Of a DNA stretch of 64,000 nucleotides, positions 24,901 to 36,900 are shown piece by piece (position 1 is the first letter of the stretch; each line of letters begins with the position of its first letter). The DNA lies in NCBI GenBank assembly GCA_022495005.1, contig JAGYXB010000362.1:496001-560000 (forward strand), in the 5' to 3' direction. Source of the DNA: Rhyacophila brunnea. Taxonomy: Eukaryota > Arthropoda > Insecta > Trichoptera > Rhyacophilidae. The notes under the pieces are model-generated. The model saw only the letters and a list, made by a program, of their open reading frames with translations. It ran no database searches and was not told where the DNA came from. Position numbers and translations under genes: made by a program.

Positions 24901-27900
24901 GGGAAAGGGACCGTGAAAGAGGTGACAGGGACAGAGATAGGGGAGAGCGAGATGTCAAAGAGAGAGACAGGGAGCGAGATCGAGATCGGGGAGAGCGGGG
25001 CGAAAGAGACAGAGACCGCGAGAAGGAACGGGAGAGAGAGAAAAAGTCCACCTCCAAAGAGAGGGCTAAGAGTAGAGACAAGGAAAGAAAAGCTTCAAGG
25101 AGGAGAAGCAAATCTAGGTTAGTGAAGTCTAGTTTATTTATTGACTTGACAATAATAATTACATCTCTTCAAGTGACTCAGCATTTATGTCAGAAATATT
25201 TAATGTTATGATATAGCTCTTACTGTACAATTGTTTAAAGGAATAAGTGAATAATATTGATATATGTAGTGGGAATGTCAATATGTACTGCTTTCGCTAA
25301 TTATATTATTTTGTTAGGTCACGGGACAAGGAAAGGGAACGAGAAAAAGAAAGAGAGAGGGAAAAGGAAAAAGAAAAGGAGAGAGAAAGAGAGCGAGAAA
25401 GGTAATAAATTTTAATGTACGTAATATTATTCATTTAATGTTTTACTTACAAATAAAAATGTAACAATGCAATATTTTCTTTCCAGGGAAAGAGAACGTG
25501 AGCGTGAGAGGGAAAGAGAACGAGAAAGGGAAAGGGAACGGGAAAGAGAAAGAGAGAGGTATTTAGAATTTATCTGTTGATTAAATTTTAGCTAATAATT
25601 TGACTAAATAATGTTATAATGATATTATCTTTTGCTTCTTTGTAGGGAGAGAGAAAGAGAGGCAGCTGTCAAAGCTAGCATAAATACTCCTGTATCTCGA
25701 ATGGATTCGAGAAAAGAAAAAGAAATGGAAGAAGAGGCTAGAGAGAGGAAAAGAGCCGACAAGCGAGCCAGAGAAAAGGAGGCCGCTTATCAAGAGAGGT
25801 AAACTCTATTTATTTTTTAGGTAGTTCGACCTTTTATATGCATCAATATTTGCATAGTAATAATTGGATTGAGGTAAACATAAAGGACCCAACTAATGTT
25901 TTTAGGTATTTTGAGTTATGAATGGGAACTAGTCTTAAATATTCTGAATTTCAATTTGTTAAAGAGATCCAATTACATTCGGTGTAGTTCCCTTTTTATT
26001 TACATTATTTTCTTTTTGTCTAACGGAAAGATATTTGATATTTGTTATGAAAAAGGAACGAACTGCAAAGTATCTGCCACAGAGTATCATGAGAGCAAGA
26101 GGTCAAGGTTCTTTTGATGATATAGAGTTTATCTTAACCATAAGTTATTTTTTTTAGGTTTTTAAGATATGCAAATATTTATTTTCACTTAAATGTTTTA
26201 TGATAAATAAATAGTTTACGACTTCGCAAGTAATTAGAAATAATAAAAAGAGAATCACCTATTGGTTCCTTTATGTAAAATTGTTTCTAGTGATTGTTTG
26301 TATGAAAAATGTCATGTATGAAAAGGAACCAACTGTATTAATTAATATCATAACATATCGACACCTCCTACATATAATATTGTAACTAACAAAATGACGT
26401 TTTTCACTTTTTTTCATTTTTCGTATCCATAGTATGTATTACATATGATGCCATTTACAGAATTTCAAAATTCGTATTATAAGTGCGATTTTCAAGCATT
26501 GCATATTATTGTATCTCAAATTTCTTGAAATTTTTCCGACGTGAAGTATGGTAACGTATTTGGCAATACTATACGCGGGAAACGCGCGGAGATCTTGCCG
26601 CGCGGGTGTATTGTTACTGCTAATTACGATACTTCACTTCGGACGGGAGGTGACACACCGCTACCACTGTGAACTTTCGGTTATATTGTATTTTTGTATG
26701 GTTTGGTAAATATTAAATACCATAATGAAGAGATCTAGACAATGTCAACAAATATTGCGCAATATATCCGCCCCTACAGGACTTTAGTGTCAAGAATACA
26801 AAAATTGATAGAAAATCTATGCGTGCACAAAAATGTGTGATTAGGCCAGATGGGACAATTAATAGTACAGCGTATAATATTATAGAAACGGATAATAATA
26901 GTAAAACAACAATGGACGAAATAAATTCTACCCAGTGAAACTGTGACTTTAGGATTCAAGGTAAGTTAATATTTTTAATCTTTTTCTCGTACGACAACAA
27001 AAAGTATCGTAAGTTATACTTACCATTGTTTACGTCGTTTCTTTGCATGTAACTATTATTGTATGTAATATTTACCATATTTTACGTCGGAAAAAACTGA
27101 AAAAAAATATTGTATCTATCACTTATAATAATTTACGTCGTGCTTATTTTAGTAAAATATATTGTATGTAGTACTTATCATATTATACGGCGACATACAA
27201 TTTTAGTTGCAATATTATACGCGTGATAACTTTTATAAATTCATGTTTATTTAGTTGTTTTGCTTTTTACAGAGTCATCACTGCCTTCAGGTGCTGATTA
27301 AAATATGATAATGGAACTTTTAGACATTATTTGTGACGATGATGAGACTAGTGACAGCGTTGCTGATACAAACAGACTACATTCTCTCGAAAAGATTAAC
27401 AGTAAAAGTAATTGGATATATTATAAAATATAGAGCTAATTTTGTGAAAAATCACCTCAAGAGGTACTGTCATCAGAAACTATGAGATTTACAATGCTTT
27501 ATAATCATTTTTTTTTAAAAACCTCAACTATAATGGCTAAGGTTTCGGGTGATCGAAATAAAAGTGGTAATATGTTGCTAAATTAGCGATAAATGAAAAG
27601 CAACGCAGAGTTGTTACTGAAACTCAGTCGTGGCGAAATTTTACCATTTAATATCATCTGACGAAATATCAAAATGAAAATAACATGGAGCTGGTTAAGG
27701 TCTGCAAAAAAAGTTTCTAGCTACATTCTCTATTTGTGACCAATTCGTATTCACAACTTTGGACAAGGTGGATAATGAAACTGCCGTTTTAACACCTGAT
27801 CAACGAAGTCGACACAAAAATTGCAATGTTGTATTAACTGATGATATGAATACCAGTGTTTCCGACCATGTTAAGTCCATCCAACCGGTCGAATCAGATT

Positions 27901-30900
27901 ATGTTCGACAGCGATCAAGCAAACTTTACTTAGATGGCGACCTGGATTTTACCCATTTATTTAAACTATATAATGAATGGTATGAACCCATAATATACAC
28001 ACATAAAGCTCAAACAGAAAGGCAGTATCAATTTTATTTTAAATTGTGTTGTGTCACTATGTCCCTAAAAAGGACCAGTGTGTCCAATGTCACATTTTCA
28101 AAAACTTACAAGTCCAAGTAGCATCCACGGAGCAACTCCCAGTTTATGGCAAGAACCTTGGTCGTCAGTTAAGATTATTTGATAAACATGATGTTCAATC
28201 ATTACACGGCAAAATTGTATCTGCGAATTTTGACTTCCAAAAAATTTTGAATGCCCTTCACGGAAATTTGAGTAAGTACATTTTATTATAAACGTAAATT
28301 ATCAGTTTGAAATTTCACAGTTTTTCAATTTACACAAAAGGTAGCTACATGATACATATAGCAGGAAGCTGAAGGCAAACGAGGTGCAAATGAGGACTCA
28401 AGTTGCTTACTTATTGTGGTCTATAAGCAAAAGAATTCAGGTTTTGCTCTAACAATATAAGCCAGAACAGAAATCGCATTGTTTATGACTTTAACATGAC
28501 TGTATTTGGTCCATAAATACAATGTTAATGTAAAGCACACATTTTTGGAAAGGGGACGTACGCAAAATGAAGAGGACTGCGTTCAAGCCCTGATTGAAAG
28601 ATGTTCGACAAACAAACAAATTTTTGCACCTCCAGAATGGTACTGTTTAGTTGGATGGACAAAACAAGAAGGAAAACCTGAGGATGTGGTAGAGATCAAT
28701 CACATAGCATGTTTGATTTCAGAGCTCTATTAAATTATCATATATGGACTAATACAAATTAATATAAATCACAATGATCCGTTTAAGATTAATTACAAGT
28801 GCGACTTGTCCAGCACTGTCTACTCGATCATGGTTGTGAAAAGTAACACATAGCACACGCAACGAGAAACTTCATTTTCGGTAAAGGTTCTTCATTCATA
28901 AATATTGCCAATTCCAAAAGCTAAGACAGATGATTTACTCTATATGTGCAACAATGGAATCATTCCTGAGCGTTATCTTGAGTTTTTCAATAATTCTGTA
29001 CCTGTTAATACCTACCACTGAAATTCCACCAGCAGTTTCTGAGGAATCAGCTTAATAATTAATATGTCAGTGTAAAAAATCTCTTTTCGGTTGTATGTTT
29101 TAAATTGTGCATGCTTCTTTTTTCGCATCATATAATTGAAAATTAATTCCAAACTAAAAATATAGTTGCAGAATGATTTCTTTTTCAGTTTCACTTATAT
29201 TTTAACCTGAAGTGCACCCTTCCACTTAATCACCCATTGTTATTCTCTTGTTTGATTTTCCTTTGATATTTGATATATTATTTAACCAAAAACATTGGTT
29301 TAAAGTGATTGTAATTTTTCTTTTTTGCTTTTAATTTTATTTCAATATTTACATACTTTCTTGAATTGGATTTTTGATTGAAATTATTTCTTCTCTGTTT
29401 TTTTCTCTATGTTTAATTTTTATCATGTCATGAAAGTCTTAAATTTATGTAATGTTTTATTAAATGACAATAAAAGCAATTTTATGTAGAGTATTTTTTC
29501 CAACCTACCTATCTGACGACCCATACCATAACTTTTAATTATTGTTATTACCGAATTATGATTTTAAATACGCAAAAAATCCTAGGTGAAGGATTGTATC
29601 TAACATATACAATATATTTCACCAAAACCATGACGACGTAAATTATGATAAGTATCACATACAACTAAATGCATGTAAGAGGTTCCGCCGTAAACTATTG
29701 TATGTGGTTTATACAATATTTCGAACAAATTCTTTTCCACACTATAATGTTGTAACTGCATTTTCTGATTAACCACAGAAAATATTAGATATCCTTTAAT
29801 GCAAAACAAATCTATTTATAATTTACAATTGACATCCCAAATTTGGTGCAAAACATTCAAAAGGTCGACTTACACCAAGCTTTTGTATCTTTAAACCGCT
29901 CTCCTGTAAAGTTGCGATTTTGAAGTTACAATACTCTACGTAGGAGGTGTCGATATATTACTGCATTTTATGTCATTTAACTGGTAATAAAGATATATAA
30001 ATAATTGTCACAGTATTTAATAGTTTTCATGTTCACAACATTTACATAAAGTATCTAAAGACGCATACAAACTTTCAATCTCAATATCTCCATTTAGTAA
30101 ATTTTCAGTTGGGTCCTTTATGTTTATCTGAATCCAATTACGAATCTTGGTTCCGACAGGTTGAGAAACTGGGAGACACGCGAGAGACGCAAAGCCAAAG
30201 AGCACGACAAGGACAAAGAGAGAGAAAGATGCCGAGAGGAAGCAAGAGAGAAAGAAGCAAAAAAGCTTAAAGAGTTCCTGGAGGATTATGATGATGACAG
30301 AGACGACCCCAAGTATTACAAGTCAGTAATCACAACTAATCTTTGTCAATTTTAAAAATACTTTCAAATAAATAGCAGCAGTACTATTGTATTGTTATTT
30401 TATATTTCAGAGGAAAAGAGATGCACAGAAGACTCGGTGACAGAATGAGAGAGGCGGACGCTGATCTTAAAGACAGAGAAAAAGAAAAATCTGAACTCGA
30501 AGAGTTAAGAAATAAAGTATTCAGTTCTGAGATGGACAACCCTACTGAAGAATTTGAAAAGGTTAGTTAGTCATATCAAAATGGTTTATATAGAAATCTA
30601 GATTCCCATTCTAAGATGTTGAAGAAAACCTTTGCAACTTTGTAGCTGAAAAAAGGCTCCTCTTTTCACACTACAGATTCATTTCATTTACTGCTTACTT
30701 CACAATTATATTTACTTCACTTTCATAAATTAATAAATGTGCAGCTATTGCCTCTTCTTTACACTCTGAAACTGGCTTATTTGTTGTGAATTGATGTTAT
30801 TGTTTTATTAATTACTAGGTACATACGCTGACCATTTGGAATATGAAACATCTTTGACCGTAACCAAGGCATCACATTATAATACTAATATTGCCTTTAA

Positions 30901-33900
30901 CTGTTTGTGAAAGGTCCGATAACTTCAATTTTCTTATTTTGAATATCTAAATAAACCATCATTAAATTGCATGCCATATGTTTGAAATGTCAATTGTCAG
31001 CAATAAACAATCGCCTCATGTTTTAATGTACTTAAAAAATATTAAATCTTTCTATGGCTACCAATTCAACCACTTTTCAAATGTTTCAAGAATAGCTTCA
31101 AGTACCGTAGTACATGGGTTCATGATGTTCCTTCCAGTATTGCCAAAGCTTTTTTTTTTTATTGCTCGTTGGGTAAGGGGGTGTAATTGTTCATTGTCAA
31201 TTTACAATAATGTTTATTTGGGTCGCTAATTTTTTTAGTTTGAGAGAGGAGTGCTAATGTACATTTGTTAATGTCTGATGTATTATTGATACATATCACT
31301 TTTTATATTAAAACACTCATAATTTATCCTTTAAGCGGGGTACTCATTAGCAAGCCGTAACTTATTGTGACCGTTGCAGATACAGTAACCAGTATGGACT
31401 CCAAATAATTAGCTCGCGAGCTTGCCGCTTGCAGCGATCGATCGTTTTGTCAGTTTTTGCCGCGAATCAAAGGGAGGCTCGCAGTCGCTCATGGACGTTG
31501 AATGTTGCTCTGTTGCTCGCTGCGAACAATGGAAATACTTCGATAGTGTTGTTGTACATCTTTTTATGTGAACATGGCTGCTAACTGGAATGAGGAGAAA
31601 TGCCTACTTTTAATTGATGTTTACAAAAATAATGGAGTGCTATGGGACATGGGATATGGCGGCTCGCCATCGGTTACATGGAAATAATTGACGTCTCGTC
31701 CACATCTAGAGTTGGTTACAGTATCTGCAACAGTCACAGTGACGGCTCGCTAATGAGTACCTGGCATTAGATTCTTTATTTGATAAAAAAATATTGAAGG
31801 CTTAAATTTCCTGTACATGATATACATACTAGAAATATAATAAGACAATATGAATTTGTTGAAACAGTGCTCTGAAAATAATAATGTATGAAACAAGAGG
31901 TAAAGTCAGTAATTGAAGCTTCTAATTTATACCGCAACGTGTAAACGTGACCTCATTTCATTTTACATTTATTTTTTAAATGTGAGTTTGCACAGTTAAA
32001 TAATAGTACAGTGCAGCAATATGTAATTCGCGTTGATATGATTTTTCTGTTACAGATTAAAAAAGAACGCGATGAAATGTATAAACCCCGAATACTGATT
32101 GATGTTAACTTGGAACAGAGTCTGCAAAGGGAGAAAGAAGAACAGCGAATGAGGGACAGAGAAGAAGCCAGACAGCAGGTTAGTAATAATATCAACTGGA
32201 AACAATATGTAGTAAGTACACTACGCGTTTAGTAGATTTTAATTATTGTGTTACATTGCAGGCGAGAGATAGACAGCAGAGACATAGAGAGAGATTCTTG
32301 CAAGACAGAGCCTCCAGAGAAATCCCAGCTCATGCTGAACCAATCGATTCTGATTCCAGGTTAGTAAATAACTTTTACTTGTATGAATTCACATTTATAT
32401 ATCAATAAACATCATCATCATATATTATTAGTGAAATCCCAATTTGACTTATAAAATAAATGTAAATACATAAAGGGAAAACGTAAATTGGGGATATTGA
32501 ATTTTTTTTTAAAAAATCTTTGTGAACCGGTAATGCTTTTCTTTGCTGAGACATTGAAGTTTGAATTCTGGTCACGTAAACTGACAGTTCCATACAAAAA
32601 AAGATGAATCCATTTAATTGAATTGTATGAATATTATAACACTTCTTAGGCTGACGATACAGATCATTTATGTCCTTGGCGCGCTGCACAACCATCTCTC
32701 TTCCCCATTAAGTCACATTCAGCCTCTACATACCTCTTAATTTTTCCAATACATATTGAAAAATGTCACAATTAATCAATGAATAATTCAATGTATAAAA
32801 GCTTAGATTTGAATAGAATAAATCTTTATTATATTATTTATTATCATGTGCACAACAGTTGTACGGAACCCACCTTCAGTTTTGATTTAAATTCATTTTG
32901 CCGTTATAAAACCTCATTAGCTGCATACCATTTTTTTTTCCTTTTTTTTGAGCTTGACCCCCTCCTGCTATTGTTTCATGCCTGAATTATCGAACCTAAT
33001 TTTCAATATATGTAGCATACTTATACAATATAAATGTGATTGTGTGTTTCAGTGGCGGTGGTGGAACTCCTGCACTCTCTGATGGAGGAAGTACTCCTCC
33101 CCCTCCCCCTGCCACACCTCCATCACCCTCTTCACCGAGATCGCCACCCGGATCTACTCCACCTCAGGTTGGCAATACTAAGTTCTCGTATATTTAACAT
33201 GGATTGCTTACTTCGGCTGAAACGCATAGAATGTTGGAAGTTATGAAAATCTATTTTACAGTGAAAGCCATTCACAGATAGAAATGTGATGACAGTGTGA
33301 AAATTTTAATTAAGCTGACACTGTTGCTTTCCACAATCAAAATGTTTTAACTTCCCATTGCCCGATGATTATTATAATATTTTTTAATTGACATACACTG
33401 GTTAGAGTATGAAAATAATAAAATTTCATAACATGGGTCGATAGTTAATATAAACTTTAAATTATTTAATATTTGCTGTATCGGTGGTTATACCTACAGT
33501 TTTTTCATATTATTTTTCAATGAGGTGGCAATGAGATTCTACTTAATATTAAAACGTCATCTTCGTTTCGTGTTGGTAGTTTGAATAATATAATTAGACA
33601 TATTTAATATTTCTAGTCTTTCGTGTTTGTGTAGATAATTGATTGCTTTGTCGGAAATAAGTAAATGATAATAAAAACTGTATTTGTATAATTTCTGGAT
33701 AGTGCTAGTGTAGTGCACACCCATTGTACACCAATCACTATTTACCCGAATAACGACCTGATCATTGTTTAGTGATTAATGATACTTTTATGCGTCAGGG
33801 TCTTACAGTTTTATTTATTTTTTGAATCCAACATCTTTGAATTATGTGTCTATTTATCTAAATTAAAAATAATTTTTGTTATATTAGGATATGGGTGACA

Positions 33901-36900
33901 GTAGATCACCCCCTATGGACATGATGAGGGTAAAAATAAAGAAGGAAGAAATCGACGGAAGATCGCTTACTCCCCCTCCCATAGCCCGTCCATCCACACC
34001 ACAAGTAAGTACATATTCAATATCGTCATATCAGAGATAAGATTCATTAAGTAGTGCAATGTTTAAGTATTACCTCTAATACAAGAATTTTATTCATTCA
34101 TTTCACATTCAACAATCATAACCGACTTTAACCATTGCTATAATTATTGTGGTAATAGTTTTCATCATCGGTGTCTTTATAGCAACCATGATTGGATCCA
34201 GTCTCCTAGTCCCCTAGGTTGTTAGGCATTCACTAAACCCTCATTTCGAAGGAGTAATGATCATTGTTAACTTAACTAATGCCATCTTAAATACATATAA
34301 CTAATTATGTTTTTTTTTTGTCAACAGCATGATAAATCAGCCAGCAATTCTCCTATTTCAATATCAATGAACATCAAACACCACAACATGTACGGACAGG
34401 GACATGATTCAAGACAACAGAACAATTACAACAACTCCTCACCAAACCACAGTCAAGGTAATCGATTCGGTATTTATTACGTGTATGGGTTTCATTTATT
34501 TTTCATTTTTTTTTATTGTCCCTGACAGCTGACTTACATTGTTTTTTCAATTAAATAGCTCAGTCTCTAGAGCAGTCCTCCGCAACCTTTTCTCACCCAC
34601 GGCACACTAAAGGTCTTCTCAGAATTCCGTGGCACACCGCACGTAAACAATTTATACACCAAAACATGGACCCCCATATACTCTAAAAAAGTGTTTTTTA
34701 AAGGGTGTCTGAGGTAAAATTAATGGTTTTGATTGTATGTTTAGCGATTTTTTGTGTTTATTAATACATCCACTTGAATTATGATTAGTTGTCGGGTTAT
34801 GAATAATTATTTGTCGAGTATTGACATAATAATAATAAATTATTGTATCCTACAATCGCATGTTTCAAAATATTAATATCAGCGTAGTAAAATAGTGCCT
34901 TTCTGGTGACTTTTTTTACTATTAGAGCAAATTTGTAATTTGTTCCCCCTTGTGGGGGCCATGCACCAAAATTACATTAATAATTTATGTTTTTTTATTT
35001 GATAAATAATTAAATATATCTACAAACAAGACAACACACGACGAAAAACTAAATGTACATATTTCCATGTATTTGTATTATCAATATCATAACTAAGTAA
35101 TGTGATAACTGAGCTTGTTTCAATGAACGTAAAAGTTTTATATATTTTGACTTGATATTTGAAAGAGCAATTCAAAGTTATCGATCAAGACCCATCAAGC
35201 AAGACTGCTTATTATTTTTAACTTTAACTTGAGTTGAAAAACTTTTCTCACCTAGATAATATGTCGTAGAAAATGGGAGCTGAACAGCGATAGCCTTGTC
35301 GGAAATCCGAGGATATTCTTTATTAACCGAAATCCAGAAAATAGCCAAAGGAACATCGGCGAAGTTCAGTTATAGCATCCTGTCGTTTCTCAATTCAACC
35401 AATTCCTCTCGAATTTATAGGGAAAGCGCTTCTATAGAATTTTCGGCATTGGTTGCAAAAGGGTTTTGAATCCAATCATATTGATTGTATGAAAGTAATG
35501 ATGAAATTTCTTTTGCAGTAAAGTTAAATATTCTTGAGACATCCAAAATTAATTGTTTGTTTTCAATGGTGGTCTGGTAGGTCCTTTGGTACATTTGTAG
35601 GGATCCTTGTCTTAACTCCTTCTAATTTATCAGAAAACGTCAATATATTTTCATTCCGCCTTGCATTGTTTTATTAAGTCCATGTAGGTGCTCAAATATA
35701 TTACCAGCCTTGTACGCAAATTTGGCTATTAAGTAAGTATTGTATATATACATAATTATTTGTATTTTTTCTTGGAAGCAATGCACCACGGCACAGTTAG
35801 CATTGTCTCGTGGCACACCGGTTGCGGAGCATTGCTCTATAGCAAGATTTATTTCAACAAGTGAATACTTAATTGGAATAATTAACACAACATTGTTTTG
35901 GATTTAAAGATTTGTTCTTTTTCAGATATTAGCATGAGTATGAGTAAAAGCAAGCGTCGCAAGTTAGATGTCCGAGACGTCTTCAACAATGAGGAAGAAG
36001 AAGAGTCTGGGTCTGGAGAGGGAGGAGGTGGGCTAAACAAAAGACGACCTCTCGTTCCTCTTGATTACTCAGACGTCGTTCCACCCTCCGCTAGAGGTAA
36101 AAAGCACCTATGTATTACTTTTGGCTGCATTTACGATAGTATTTACTTGACTTTCTTAAACCGCTGTTCCGATTCACTATCACTTTTAACATTTTCTTAA
36201 AGCAGCATTTGAATATCTATAGTCACTCTCGTCAATTTCAAGCAAGTCACGTATATAATATATATTATATATACTTTAATTTAGTACCTATTTGAAATTT
36301 AAATGTTTAAATCACAGTGATTTGTATATTCATTTTTTTCTATATTCTTTGTTTCACAGTTTTACTATTGACCTATGTGAGGCATTATTATTTCTATTAA
36401 TTTTACTTTCATAATTCATTTATATTCCTAATGTTTTTCGTTTTTTTCTTCAGGAAAGAGTTCAGAAATCCAGCCTTCCTCCAAGACATGGAATTCGTCA
36501 TCTCATTCGCACTCGAAGAGTGGTAGAGATAAAGACAGAGAAAGAGAGAAAGACAGAGAGCGAGAAAAAGAAAAGGAAAAGGAGAGAGACAATGCCAAAT
36601 CTCAAGAGGAAAAAAGAAAACAAGTTAAATCTCTAATCGACAAAATACCCACGCAAAAAGATGCACTTTTCGCTTTTAAATTAGACTGTAGCCAAGTGAG
36701 TCACTTTTCATGTTTGATATTGATAAGTTTTTATCGAAGTTCTTTGTTACTCTTTGTACAATAATAATTATTCAGCTTTGCCAGTAAAATTGTTAAAAGA
36801 TTTATCGCCACTGTCATTGTTTTTTTTGTTTGGCAGGATGCTTTTTTAATGTGAAATTCAATGTGTGACGTTTTTAGATTGACATTCCCTTGATGGAAAA

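Larger units (their letters stand above)
26355..29957 (+). mobile_element. Sola-like DNA transposon, about 3.6 kb, nested
   Basis: The ends CGACACCTCCTAC, ATA-ATATTGTAAC and their reverse complement at 29,953-29,920 form ~33-bp terminal inverted repeats with few mismatches. ATAT lies just outside both CGACACC termini, consistent with a 4-bp duplication. The interior carries a broken transposase (27,299-28,740), four iterons of 51-52 bp on the left and related motifs on the right. The Sola label rests on the 4-bp duplication and my recollection of the transposase family, so treat it as tentative. Confidence 0.72.
25861..30140. mobile_element. outer terminal-inverted-repeat element hosting the Sola-like insertion
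   Basis: Left end TAATTGGATTGAGGTAAACA then TAAAGGACCCAACT, and the reverse complement of 30,107-30,140, agree at 32 of 34 positions. AAAGGAACCAACT-like subterminal motifs recur at 26,051, 26,262 (inverted) and 26,319. Without the nested element it would be about 680 bp. The target duplication may be TA, which is not decisive, so the superfamily is unknown. No transposase of its own was recognised. Confidence 0.75.
25799..30159 (+). other. RBM25 intron 10, almost wholly transposon-derived
   Basis: This 4.36-kb intron consists of 62 bp of unique 5' sequence, the outer element 25,861-30,140 containing the Sola-like element 26,355-29,957, and only 19 bp of non-element sequence before exon 11. 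Its polypyrimidine tract is weak (ATCTTGGTTCCGACAG). Confidence 0.85.

Noticed and set aside
24764..25111. Serine/leucine-rich minus-strand frame
   Set aside because: It is the complement of the purine-rich Arg/Glu exon of RBM25 and spans its splice acceptor.
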